Notes: generated from the letters alone by a model not told the origin. DNA of 24,521 nt from DTU063 sp001512695 (GCA_049658265.1 JBASOM010000001.1:1-24521); one strand, 5' to 3'. Shown: positions 7,803 through 16,094, numbered from the stretch's first letter. Program-made: numbers and translations.

Positions 7803-9323
7803 TTACTCAAAAAAATTCCTATCCATCACTTTTAGGTTTTCAGCGATAATTGGCTCAAATTCCATCTGTTCAAGAATGTCCCTTTGTAAATCTATGCCGG
7901 GTGCTATCTCCGTCAGGCACAAGCCTTCATTAGCTAGCTTAAATACGCACCTTTCGGTAATGTAGTAGACCTCCTGATTTATGCTCTTTGCGTAATTGCC
8001 GCTGAAGGTTATCTGGTCTACCTTATTTACAAGCTTTTTAATGCTGCCTTCTTTTACAATCTTGATTTCATTATTGCTGATATCTTGCTCTAAGCCCTTT
8101 GCCGTAAATGTACCGCAGAAGACCACCTTTTTAGCATTTTGCGATATGTTGATTGCTCCTCCGCAACCTGACAGGAGATTCCCGGTTTTGCTGGAATTCA
8201 CATTACCTTCCTTGTCAATTTGGGCAAAGCCTAAGAAGCAGACATCAAGGCCACCGCCGTCATAGAAATTGAATTGCAGTGATTGGTCCACAACGGCTTC
8301 CGGGCAATAAGACACACCAAAGATGACTCCTCCCATAGGCATTCCGCCAATAAGGCCTTGCTCTATTGTAAAGTTCAAATCAGATATATACCCGTCCTCA
8401 GCTGCAACGGCTGCGATTCCAGCCGGTATTCCACCACCTAAATTTATGATATCGCCTTTTTTTAATTCCTTGGCGGCACGCCGGGCGATAACCTTTCGGG
8501 AGGAAAGGGGCAATGGAGGTATCCGCTCAAAGGGAGCACGCACGTTCCCTGCAAGCATGGGGTCATACACCCTGTCACAGGTTATCTGCTGATCTGGGTC
8601 CTGAACGACATAGTCAACGTATATGCCGGGTATCGTAACGTCTTTGGGATTGATAGTGCCGTGTTCGGCAATGTACTTTACCTGGGCTATTACAATTCCA
8701 CCGCAATTGTGGGCAGCTTGGGCGATTGATATTCCTTCAAGTATTGCAGCCTCTTCTTCGGAACTGATATTCCCTTTTGTATCAGCGGTGGTACCTCTCA
8801 CTATAGCTACATCGATTTTGATGTTGGGATAGTAGAGCCATTCTTCTCCGTCAATTTCAATGACCTTCACCAAGTCTTCCTTGGCCGATTTATTCATTTT
8901 GCCACCTTCAATGCGCGGGTCTATGAAGGTGTGCAAACCGGTTTTTGTAATGACTCCCGGTTTTCCAGAAGCAATCGTCTGAAACATCTGTGAAATAACA
9001 CCCTGGGGCAGGTTGTAGGCTTCGATTTTTTCTTCCAAGGCCAGCTGTGCCATCTTGGGAGCCATTCCCCAATGTCCTGCAATATCCCTTTTTACAAGAC
9101 CCGGATATGCAAGGGCATCGGTACCGTAAGTATCTCTATCGCCTATACCGTTGGCATGCAGCAACGTCAAGTTTTTAGGCGATTTTTCCCTGCAGTACTT
9201 CTCACCTAATTTTTTCAATATAAAAGTTGGTTCACAAACGCCTCCGCCGGAGCCCTGAATGGCTACGGTGTCGTTATCCTTAATTTGCGCCAAGGCTTCT
9301 TCCACACTTACGATTTTAGCCAA
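7803..9323 (-). CDS. Acyl-CoA:acetate/3-ketoacid CoA-transferase, fused two-domain type
   Basis: The 506-residue enzyme joins both halves of a family I CoA-transferase, as in propionate CoA-transferase and YdiF. The alpha-type half opens with VEEALAQIKDNDTVAIQGSG and carries GTTADTKGNIS. The beta-type half begins near residue 276 (RKVIARRAAKELKKGDIINLG) and has the catalytic glutamate at about E321 (FTIEQGLIGG), followed by the FYDGGGLDVCFLG segment. It should move CoA from acetyl-CoA or a similar donor to a short carboxylic acid and back. The TTG start at 9323 has GGAGGTG seven bases upstream. Between the MaoC and crotonase genes, it is the likely activating step of the pathway. Substrate specificity cannot be told from these motifs. 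Confidence 0.9.
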   Translation of the reverse strand: MAKIVSVEEALAQIKDNDTVAIQGSGGGVCEPTFILKKLGEKYCREKSPKNLTLLHANGIGDRDTYGTDALAYPGLVKRDIAGHWGMAPKMAQLALEEKIEAYNLPQGVISQMFQTIASGKPGVITKTGLHTFIDPRIEGGKMNKSAKEDLVKVIEIDGEEWLYYPNIKIDVAIVRGTTADTKGNISSEEEAAILEGISIAQAAHNCGGIVIAQVKYIAEHGTINPKDVTIPGIYVDYVVQDPDQQITCDRVYDPMLAGNVRAPFERIPPLPLSSRKVIARRAAKELKKGDIINLGGGIPAGIAAVAAEDGYISDLNFTIEQGLIGGMPMGGVIFGVSYCPEAVVDQSLQFNFYDGGGLDVCFLGFAQIDKEGNVNSSKTGNLLSGCGGAINISQNAKKVVFCGTFTAKGLEQDISNNEIKIVKEGSIKKLVNKVDQITFSGNYAKSINQEVYYITERCVFKLANEGLCLTEIAPGIDLQRDILEQMEFEPIIAENLKVMDRNFFE

Positions 9324-9347
9324 TAAATGCCACCTCCATTTTCAAAT

Positions 9348-9761
9348 TTACAAGAACTTCAGGATATGCGTTCCCACTGTGCACAGCTCTCCATCCTGAT
9401 TGGTTATTTCGATTTTGGCATAGGTTTTGTGGTTTTCCCTGTCGATTTCGGTGCAGGTGTACTTTACAGTCACCGTATCCCCGATAAATATGGGCTTGAT
9501 AAATCTAATCCTGTCATAGCCGTAGGAGACACAGGGTGATTTAGACATCTGGCAAAACTTAGTAGACGCTGTGGATGAAAGGGCAATTGAGAGCACGCCA
9601 TGGGCTATTCGCTTTTTGTAGGGTGTCTGCTTCATGTACTCCTCGTCAATGTGATTGGGTGAAAAGTCGCCGGTAATTCCCGCAAACAAGTACACATCCG
9701 ATTCACTGACTGTTTTACTAAATGTAACGCTTTGGCCTATCTCAAAGGGAATATCAACCAT
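9348..9761 (-). CDS. MaoC-like (R)-specific enoyl-CoA hydratase
   Basis: This 137-residue single hot-dog domain protein belongs to the MaoC/PhaJ group, which reversibly hydrates trans-2-enoyl-CoA to (R)-3-hydroxyacyl-CoA. The catalytic Asp/His pair is visible as D32 and H37 in GDFSPNHID, with the hydratase 2 segment RIAHGVLS following. A longer open frame reaches 9815, but GGAGGTG lies six to seven bases before the ATG at 9761, so the shorter form is chosen. It sits 24 bases before the CoA-transferase gene. With the crotonase-type enzyme also present, the operon encodes two hydratases of opposite stereochemical class, which could together epimerise or dehydrate a hydroxyacyl-CoA. That last point is inference. 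Confidence 0.9.
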   Translation of the reverse strand: MVDIPFEIGQSVTFSKTVSESDVYLFAGITGDFSPNHIDEEYMKQTPYKKRIAHGVLSIALSSTASTKFCQMSKSPCVSYGYDRIRFIKPIFIGDTVTVKYTCTEIDRENHKTYAKIEITNQDGELCTVGTHILKFL

Positions 9762-9807
9762 CAAAGCCACCTCCAATCTAAAATTGTAAAGGTTCATATG
9801 CCTGCGA

Positions 9808-11196
9808 TTAGGCATTGTAATTGATAAACTCTATACCCTTCATTTTGCAGAACAGCTCTAACACCTTGCCGTAGCTGCCGTATACTGTATGCAAATGATT
9901 GGAGTTCATTGTGCGGAAGAATTTATCGTAATCAATATCAGCTTTCACAAACTCGTGGGGAAAACACCAGGTGGTTTTTTTCAGTTCTTCTATGGGCCTT
10001 GATTCCAGTTCGGCTTCAAAGCAGCCCATCACATATTTGCCCTTGCTCCTAAAAAGCCTGGCAATGGTTACTTTCCCTTCTTTGGCAATCATTTGCAGTG
10101 ACCCGCCCCCTGCTTTTCCAAAGACGTGGGGCATCAGTGTTGTAGAGTAATCATCTCCATTACTTGAGGGCTTTGAGAAAAATGGTGCAACACTGCCGCA
10201 ATTGGCCAAGATCAATTCTTTTTTATCTGCATCAAAATGCCTTATGTCAACCAAGTTACTTGGATTGTTTCCGCTGGCAATTGATAACAGCTTCATGGTC
10301 AATGCGCCATCACAATCGGCTTCACAAGCTGTAGGTATAACTTCCTTAGGACCTTCCGCGTCATAGTTATTGTTCAAAAGTGCTATTGGTAGGCACTGTA
10401 GCACGAAGTGGTCACTCATATCGGTCTGACACTTTATGCCCAGGAAGTTGTAATGATTTTCTTTGACAATGTCCTTTAAGGCCAAATAGCTCCTGATCTG
10501 AAGATCTAATGTTTCTTCGCTAAAGAGGTCACCGAAGTCTACCTTAAAGGCCTTGTTAATCCAATCTTTGTAGAACGCCACTTTTTCATCGGAATAAGTT
10601 TTTGACCTATACACGATTTCGTATTGGTCTTTGTGGTCAAATTCAACGCCGAACAGGCTCTGCCACTGAGAGGGGTCGGCAACGGTAGTGCCTATTCCTA
10701 TGCTTCTGCCGCCCAACAGGCAGTAACTGCTTCTCGCAAGCTCATCCACCAGGTAGCAAGCGCTGACAAAAACATCGATTTCATCCAAATCTTTTGCATT
10801 ATTGACATCAACCAAGAGCCTGTAGCACTCTTTTCCGGTCTGGTCCAACATGCCTGCAATAGCCAGCATTGTTACCAAACTTGAGCTGTCCTGGCGCTTG
10901 TTGCCTACAAGCAGTACGGGTTTATCCGTGCTGTAAGCCACTCTAAAGGCCAGGTTGGGTGTTGCCCAAATGGGCAGATGAATGATGACCGCTGAAATAC
11001 CCCTGCTCCTGATTTCATCAGCTACTTTTTGTCCCTCTTCGATGTTAAAAACCGTTTCCGGCACGTAAAGTTCGTATCTGTCTTTTAATATGTCAAGTAA
11101 TTTTTGTGATTCTTCTTTAACTATGTGTTCACGCTTTTTGTAAAACTCGAGCCTGGTATCACCTAGGGTGACAAAGGCCAGCTTTTTTTTGCTCAT
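9808..11196 (-). CDS. L-fucose/L-arabinose isomerase-fold protein
   Basis: The 462-residue protein resembles the FucI/AraI isomerases, which interconvert aldoses and ketoses with a bound Mn2+. Likely metal ligands are E292 in TACEADCDGAL, D317 in NLVDIRHFD, and a histidine near the end in NSNHLHTVYG (H434 or H436). The N-terminal half has Rossmann-like segments (KLAFVTLGDTR, ISAVIIHLPIWATP, KPVLLVGN). It is shorter than classical FucI (about 590) and belongs to the broad uncharacterised part of the family. The ATG at 11196 has AAAGGTGAT before it. It lies 33 bases behind dctM and 46 before the MaoC gene, so it is the first enzyme after the importer. The true substrate is unknown. Confidence 0.82.
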   Translation of the reverse strand: MSKKKLAFVTLGDTRLEFYKKREHIVKEESQKLLDILKDRYELYVPETVFNIEEGQKVADEIRSRGISAVIIHLPIWATPNLAFRVAYSTDKPVLLVGNKRQDSSSLVTMLAIAGMLDQTGKECYRLLVDVNNAKDLDEIDVFVSACYLVDELARSSYCLLGGRSIGIGTTVADPSQWQSLFGVEFDHKDQYEIVYRSKTYSDEKVAFYKDWINKAFKVDFGDLFSEETLDLQIRSYLALKDIVKENHYNFLGIKCQTDMSDHFVLQCLPIALLNNNYDAEGPKEVIPTACEADCDGALTMKLLSIASGNNPSNLVDIRHFDADKKELILANCGSVAPFFSKPSSNGDDYSTTLMPHVFGKAGGGSLQMIAKEGKVTIARLFRSKGKYVMGCFEAELESRPIEELKKTTWCFPHEFVKADIDYDKFFRTMNSNHLHTVYGSYGKVLELFCKMKGIEFINYNA

Positions 11197-11229
11197 TCGA
11201 CATCACCTTTCATTTAAACAAACAATTAA

Positions 11230-12522
11230 TTAAAACAATTCGGGTCTTATCAACTTAGGTAATCCCAATGCAACATCCGGAACAAATACAACCAAGAATA
11301 CCACAAATAGCGCTACGGCTATATAAGGTGCCGCCGCATAGAAGGATCTATCCACCGTCAGGTCTCCAATCTTGCTGGCGATTAGCAGGCACAGCCCGTA
11401 TGGAGGAGTGATTAAGCCAACGGCAAGGGTAATGATGATTACTAGACCCAACTGAATTCCACTTATGCCAAGAGAAGTTGCTGTCGGCATAAGTGCCGGC
11501 ACAAAGAGAATGATTGCGGGAATAGCGTCCATAAATGTCCCTATGAAGATGTAAAATAGTACCACAATTGCCAGGAAGCTAAATCTACTGTCAAAAGTAG
11601 CGCTGAAAAACTCTCCCACGTGCTGGTTAAAGTTATAGTAGCTTAAAAGCTGTCCTAAGGCATTTGCAGTAGCCAACGCAAAGGTGGAAACTGCACTGGT
11701 CCTCACCGTATCTTCCAAAAGGGCCTTAAAATCCTTTAATTTTAAAGATCTATATGCGAAAAAGCCCAGTAGCATTGCATAGATGCAAGCAACACTTGCT
11801 GCTTCAGTGGCAGTCATGAAACCAAGATTTATACCACCTATGATAATTAAGGGAGTAAGGAGTGCAGGTACATTAACGACTGTAAGCCTCAAAAGCTGTT
11901 TTAAGGTTGTGCCGGTATGTCTAGGATAATCGTGCTTTACGGCGTGGTAATATACTACCCCCATCATTCCTAAGCCTATGAGAATGCCTGGGACTATTCC
12001 GGAAAGAAACATGGCTCCTACTGATACTCCTGCTACGCTGCTGTAAACTACCATGGTCACGCTAGGAGGTATAATGGTTGCCAGGGTAGAAGTTGCAGCT
12101 GTCACTCCTACGGCCGTCTCCTTGTCATAGCCTTCTCTTATCATTGCAGGTATGACTACCTTACCTAGACCTGCCGTATCCGCCTGAGCTGAGCCGGAAA
12201 GTCCTGCAAAAAGCATGGAGTCTAACACGTTAGCATATGCTAAGCCGCCTCTTACTCTGCCCACAATGGCAACGGCAAAATCTACTATTCTTTCAGAAAT
12301 ACCGGATTGATTCATGACATTGGCTGCAAATATGAACAAAGGAACCGCCAGTAGCGTAAATGAATTTAAACCGCTGAACATCCTTTGAACTGTAGTAATC
12401 AGGGACATCCCCGGCAAGAGCCAAATGCCAAGCATGGCCGTGCAGCCTAAAACGTAGGCAATTGGCACGCCTATTATCAAGAGCACTATAAAGGTCATAA
12501 CTAAGGTAATTAGTATCATCAT
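11230..12522 (-). CDS. dctM: TRAP transporter large permease DctM
   Basis: The product has 430 residues and about twelve hydrophobic segments, and is the ion-coupled channel subunit of a tripartite ATP-independent periplasmic (TRAP) transporter. Family features are VPLFIFAANVMNQSGI, the conserved LDSMLFAGLSGSAQADTAGLG stretch with G-S-A-x-A-D, the TAATSTLATIIPPSV loop, and a second IPP-like ITPPYGLCL motif near the C-terminus. A GTG at 12531 lies only two bases from GGAGGG. The ATG at 12522 is 11 bases from it and is preferred. The ribosome site overlaps the dctQ stop codon. It imports the same solute as the DctP protein encoded upstream, driven by a sodium or proton gradient. Confidence 0.95.
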   Translation of the reverse strand: MMILITLVMTFIVLLIIGVPIAYVLGCTAMLGIWLLPGMSLITTVQRMFSGLNSFTLLAVPLFIFAANVMNQSGISERIVDFAVAIVGRVRGGLAYANVLDSMLFAGLSGSAQADTAGLGKVVIPAMIREGYDKETAVGVTAATSTLATIIPPSVTMVVYSSVAGVSVGAMFLSGIVPGILIGLGMMGVVYYHAVKHDYPRHTGTTLKQLLRLTVVNVPALLTPLIIIGGINLGFMTATEAASVACIYAMLLGFFAYRSLKLKDFKALLEDTVRTSAVSTFALATANALGQLLSYYNFNQHVGEFFSATFDSRFSFLAIVVLFYIFIGTFMDAIPAIILFVPALMPTATSLGISGIQLGLVIIITLAVGLITPPYGLCLLIASKIGDLTVDRSFYAAAPYIAVALFVVFLVVFVPDVALGLPKLIRPELF

Positions 12523-12537
12523 AAATCTCACACCCTC

Positions 12538-13038
12538 CTATGCTGAATCCTGGCTTATTTCACCTTTTGTGGGCACACCAAATTTCAGCAAGCTGTATAT
12601 TTGCTCTAGATTATATAAAGCTGCAGTAAAACCGTATATGGGAATACAAAGCCAAGCCCAGCCCAAACTGACAGATGGTAAAGAACTGAATTTCCAGGTC
12701 CTAAACTTTAAAAAGAGCATTACGCCAAAATATGCTACTATGCAATTAAAGACAAGCAATATTAGCTGTACTACCAATTTATTTATTAATTTGCCTTTCT
12801 CCGACAACCTCTCGGTGAAAGCGGTAAATCTGAAATGTTCATCTGATCTTATACAGATGGATGAACCCACAAATGCCAGCCAAATAAAAGCGTAGTTGGC
12901 AATCTCTTCCGTGTATGCAGAATTAAAACCTACAGCGCGTGCTGTAACTTGAATTGTAGTCATTGCAAAGAACAGAATGAAACATGCGTTCCCTACGTAT
13001 ACTAGTATTCTTTCTAATTTACTTAATGCCTCTTTCAT
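12538..13038 (-). CDS. dctQ: TRAP transporter small permease DctQ
   Basis: The product has 166 residues with four hydrophobic helices, the usual topology of DctQ. The family pattern is clear: a first helix, then a VTARAV stretch, EEIANYAFIWLAFVGSSICI with the tryptophan in helix two, and an R-S-D-E-H-F-R motif in the loop after it (family form: h-x-x-H-h). The ATG at 13038 has GGAGG eight bases upstream. DctQ forms the complex with DctM. The gene lies between dctP and dctM, separated from dctP by 160 bases that hold a strong hairpin. Confidence 0.93.
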   Translation of the reverse strand: MKEALSKLERILVYVGNACFILFFAMTTIQVTARAVGFNSAYTEEIANYAFIWLAFVGSSICIRSDEHFRFTAFTERLSEKGKLINKLVVQLILLVFNCIVAYFGVMLFLKFRTWKFSSLPSVSLGWAWLCIPIYGFTAALYNLEQIYSLLKFGVPTKGEISQDSA

Positions 13039-13161
13039 CTAAACTCCCTCCTTTTGAAGGATTTTCTGCTAATGAACTCAATACAAGGTCTAATCTCGTA
13101 AATCTTTATAGTCACTTTCACTGGAGAGACGCTTGGCTAAATACCACAAATTAATTGTGCA

Positions 13162-13181
13162 GGTGCGGCATAAGCCGCACC
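13162..13181 (-). promoter_or_regulatory. Intercistronic hairpin between dctP and dctQ
   Basis: A perfect 8-base GC-rich stem, GGTGCGGC (13162-13169) and GCCGCACC (13174-13181), has a four-base loop. It lies 17 bases behind the dctP stop and is not followed by a T-run on the minus strand. In binding-protein transporter operons such stems protect the mRNA of the binding protein or partly stop transcription, so that binding protein outnumbers permease. A weaker stem, CACAA/TTGTG, lies next to it at 13145-13159. Confidence 0.6.
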
Positions 13182-13198
13182 GCATTAACTTTCTTAAT

Positions 13199-14224
13199 TT
13201 AGTTATCTCTTAATTCACTGATTTTTTCTAATAGGTCGCTGACTCCTAGTTTTTCAGCTGCCTTTTCCCTTACTTCCTGGGTTTTGTCAATGAATAGGTG
13301 CATTTCCGTTTCATTGAATTTTACACCGGCTTCTTCCAATTTGACTTTAGCTTCTTCTATCAGGTTTCTGTCAAATACCCACTGATGCTCACAGCTTGCT
13401 TTAGCTGCCTCGTCGATCCAGGCTTTTTGTTCATCTGTCAGAGAGTTGTATTTTGCCTTGCTCATCAAGAAGTATCTTGTGGCTATGTCATGGTTGGTCA
13501 GCGAAATATATGGCCCTACTTCATAGAACTTCATTTGCAGTATGCTGCCGAAGTCGTTTTCTGCTGCATCGATGACATTGTTCTGCAAACCTGAATACAG
13601 TTCATTGTAGGCTAAAATTGCCGGCTGAGCTCCTAGGGCTGACCATATGCTCTGAATGGTTTCACTGTTGTGTACGCGGATTTTTACGCCTTTTAAGTCA
13701 TCCGGAGTTGTGATGGGTTTTTTACCAAAGTATTGCCTTACACCACACATCCAGTAACCTAAGGGTTTAAAGTCTGTGCCGGCTTCAATTTTATCTAGAA
13801 TGGTTTGACCTACTTCTCCAGTGACAACCCTTTCCCAATGTTCTACATCTTCGTATAAGTAAGGAATTGAGAACAAATCTGCTTCAGGGACGATTGCAGC
13901 AACAAAGTTGGGAGCTGATACGATTACGTCAACAGTACCAGTTGCCATTTTTTCAACAAGTTCGTTTTCATTGCCACCCAGCTGACCGCTGTGATGGATT
14001 TCAACAGTCATTGATCCACCGGATAATTCTTCCAGCTTTTCCTTAAAAGCTACCATGCCTGCATGGAAAGAACTATCTTCAGGATTGACGTGGGCTGCAA
14101 TTAGCTTTACAGGCTGGGCTTCTTGTGAACCTCCTCCAGAGCCGCCTGTGCCACCAGAACCACATCCTGCAAGTAATGCAACAACCAATGTGGCTGCCAG
14201 TAGTACTTTTAAGACTTTTTTCAT
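13199..14224 (-). CDS. dctP: TRAP transporter solute-binding lipoprotein DctP
   Basis: The 341-residue extracellular binding protein has a lipoprotein signal: MKKVLKVLLAATLVVALLAGC with the lipidated cysteine after LLAG, then a glycine/serine linker. The mature part has family features including a GQLGGNENELVEKMATGTVD segment and GVKIRVHNSE with the arginine that, in the family, salt-bridges a substrate carboxylate. AYNELYSGLQNNVIDAAEN follows. The ligand is therefore probably an organic or sugar acid. An open frame extends to 14281, but GGGGGAG lies eight bases before the ATG at 14224 and the signal peptide starts there. It is the first gene of the operon behind a LacI-type operator. Confidence 0.95.
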   Translation of the reverse strand: MKKVLKVLLAATLVVALLAGCGSGGTGGSGGGSQEAQPVKLIAAHVNPEDSSFHAGMVAFKEKLEELSGGSMTVEIHHSGQLGGNENELVEKMATGTVDVIVSAPNFVAAIVPEADLFSIPYLYEDVEHWERVVTGEVGQTILDKIEAGTDFKPLGYWMCGVRQYFGKKPITTPDDLKGVKIRVHNSETIQSIWSALGAQPAILAYNELYSGLQNNVIDAAENDFGSILQMKFYEVGPYISLTNHDIATRYFLMSKAKYNSLTDEQKAWIDEAAKASCEHQWVFDRNLIEEAKVKLEEAGVKFNETEMHLFIDKTQEVREKAAEKLGVSDLLEKISELRDN

Positions 14225-14255
14225 TTTTAAAACTCCCCCTATGTTTTTTTTATTG

Positions 14256-14273
14256 CAAATCCTTAAGGATTTG
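14256..14273. promoter_or_regulatory. Palindrome in the dctP 5' leader
   Basis: An 18-base perfect palindrome, CAAATCCTTAAGGATTTG, lies 32 bases before the dctP start, between the probable promoter/operator and the ribosome site. On the coding strand it is followed by an A-run, so it is not a terminator. It could be a second operator or an mRNA 5' stem. Confidence 0.4.
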
Positions 14274-14318
14274 GCAATCAAATTAATGATAGATTTTAAT
14301 AGCTAGGTATAATAGAAA

Positions 14319-14339
14319 ATTATAGAAATCGATTTCTAT
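14319..14339 (-). promoter_or_regulatory. LacI-type operator overlapping a -10 box of the dctP operon
   Basis: ATAGAAATCGATTTCTAT at 14322-14339 is a perfect 18-base palindrome with a central CG, the usual design of LacI-family operators. A minus-strand TATAAT (14324-14319) overlaps its downstream end. No convincing -35 box is seen. The same half site recurs in front of the adjacent lacI-type gene, which supports its use by that regulator. Confidence 0.65.
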
Positions 14340-14386
14340 TAGGATAAATTAAAAAAGCCAATTGAAAAAAGTGTATGATATTCTGT

Positions 14387-15454
14387 CTATAATTTTACTC
14401 TCGGTCGACCGGTGCTTTCCCTTTTTTCTAAATATGTGTATTTGCTAAAATTATATTGCTTTATCCTCTGTTCCCCTTCTACAATTTTTTGTAGTATCTC
14501 CATGGCCAGTCTGCCTACATTATATTTTTCAAATCTGACAGTGGTCAATCTTGGTTTAACCAAATTTGATAAAAACAAATCGTCAAAACCCACCACCGAA
14601 TAGTCTTCAGGCACTCTGTATCCATGGCTCTCCAATTCGGCTATGCATCCCAGTGCCATAATGTCGTTAATACAGATGATTCCCGTTACTTCCGGAGTTC
14701 TCTGAAGCAAATCCCTTGTCAATTGGGAAGCAATGTTACATTCATAAATGGTGTCCATGTAATTTGGGGCATATTCTTCAGATGCAATATAGATATAATC
14801 CTGATTTATGGCTATTCCCGCCTCGATTAAGGCTCTCTTATACCCTTCAACCTTCCCAATTCTCAAAGGGTTGGTTAAGGGCGGAGTTAAAATGGCAATA
14901 TTTTCGTGGCCTAAATCTATCAAATGCTTTGCAGCCATGTAGCCTTCTTTTTCCTTGTCAAAGTAAATGCAGCAAACTCCTGAATTATCCACTCGCTCTG
15001 CGCAAACAGATACCACAACTCCGCCATGTTCAATGAACTCTTGTATGCCTTCTGTATAAAGATCGGTGAAAATAGTAATGATGCCTATACTTAGATTTTC
15101 CATTAGATATTGAAAATACTTTTTTTCCCTGTCCTTGTTCCCTTCACAGCTGCATATAAACAATGTATAATCATTTTTTAATGCTACATCTTCGATTCCT
15201 CTAACAACAGAAGGATAAAAGGGATTAGATATTGACGGCAATACGATTCCAACGTTTTTGCTGTTTTTTGTCTTCAGATTCCTGGCCAATATGTTAGGAT
15301 AGTAATTCATTTCTTTTGCAGCTTTTAAGACTTTTTTTCTCATTTCAGGGCTGACAGGATAATCACTGTTGCTCAAAACTCGTGAAACAGTGCTCGGTGA
15401 AGCATTGATTTTTTTTGCAATGTCATAAATGGTTACTCGCTTTGATTTTCTCAT
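14387..15454 (-). CDS. LacI family transcriptional regulator
   Basis: The product has 355 residues. An N-terminal helix-turn-helix (VTIYDIAKKINASPSTVSRV) and hinge helix (PNILARNLKT) precede a periplasmic-binding-protein-like sensor domain (NVGIVLPSISNPFYPSVVRG, then GIICINDIMALGCIAEL and VVGFDDLFLSNLVKPRLTTV). It should bind an operator as a dimer and respond to a sugar or sugar-derived effector. A GTG at 15463 is in frame. The ATG at 15454 gives a normal start to the DNA-binding domain, but neither has a strong ribosome site. The gene lies 162 bases before dctP in the same direction. Matching operator half sites occur before both genes, so it very likely controls the TRAP operon and itself. 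Confidence 0.93.
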   Translation of the reverse strand: MRKSKRVTIYDIAKKINASPSTVSRVLSNSDYPVSPEMRKKVLKAAKEMNYYPNILARNLKTKNSKNVGIVLPSISNPFYPSVVRGIEDVALKNDYTLFICSCEGNKDREKKYFQYLMENLSIGIITIFTDLYTEGIQEFIEHGGVVVSVCAERVDNSGVCCIYFDKEKEGYMAAKHLIDLGHENIAILTPPLTNPLRIGKVEGYKRALIEAGIAINQDYIYIASEEYAPNYMDTIYECNIASQLTRDLLQRTPEVTGIICINDIMALGCIAELESHGYRVPEDYSVVGFDDLFLSNLVKPRLTTVRFEKYNVGRLAMEILQKIVEGEQRIKQYNFSKYTYLEKRESTGRPRVKL

Positions 15455-15499
15455 TATAATCACATCTTCACAATAATCGCAATTTGGTTTAAAAATCGA

Positions 15500-15529
15500 A
15501 TAGAAATCGATTGAGCAACCGATTTCTAT
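15500..15529 (-). promoter_or_regulatory. Two inverted operator half sites before the lacI-type gene
   Basis: ATAGAAATCG (15500-15509) and CGATTTCTAT (15520-15529) are inverted copies of the dctP operator half site, separated by 10 bases. A TATAAT box (minus strand, 15545-15540) lies 10 bases upstream, so binding here would block transcription start. This points to autoregulation. Confidence 0.55.
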
Positions 15530-15709
15530 ATTTCATACTATTATATATTCGAGGCATTTTTAGAAAATCCTCTTTTTGTACAAAATTATTTTCTGGAAAT
15601 ATTTACAAGATTGATAATGATGATTTTTCGCCAGGTTGAATTTTCGAAGTAAACTTTTATCGGCGGTATGAATAAAATACTATTAAAGTATAAAGAGGAG
15701 GATGGTGCT

Positions 15710-16087
15710 ATGATAATATACATCGTTCAGCCCGGCGACACCCTCAGCGTTATAGCCAATAGGTTTAATGTTACAATTCAGGACATAATTGAAAACAATT
15801 GGGTAGGAACCGATATGATGATTGTTCCGGGCCAGATCCTGTTTATTCCCCGAGATCGTCATCACAAGTACGACTCAATGGATTCTGCAGATCCTTTATC
15901 AATGCTGCAACCGTACATCAAGCAGCAGGTGCTTTATGTGGTGCAGCGGGGTGACACTTTGGCAGCTATTGCCCGCAGGTTTGACAGCACAGTGGAGGCC
16001 ATAGCTGAGGCCAATCGATTTGATGGAGCAAATGTCCCCATATTTCCGGGTCAAATCCTCAGGGTTCCCATTATCGGATTCAGATAA
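15710..16087 (+). CDS. Small protein with two LysM domains
   Basis: The 125-residue protein consists almost wholly of two LysM repeats, each about 45 residues: IIYIVQPGDTLSVIANRFNV...IVPGQILFIP and VLYVVQRGDTLAAIARRFDS...IFPGQILRVP. A short polar linker joins them. LysM domains bind N-acetylglucosamine in peptidoglycan. No signal peptide or membrane helix is seen, as in several small LysM proteins of spore formers that are packed in the spore or leave by other routes. An open frame extends to 15668, but GGAGG lies eight bases before the ATG at 15710. It stands alone between divergent and convergent neighbours and ends at a strong hairpin. Its exact role is unknown. Confidence 0.88.
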   Translation: MIIYIVQPGDTLSVIANRFNVTIQDIIENNWVGTDMMIVPGQILFIPRDRHHKYDSMDSADPLSMLQPYIKQQVLYVVQRGDTLAAIARRFDSTVEAIAEANRFDGANVPIFPGQILRVPIIGFR

Positions 16088-16094
16088 TTAAAAG

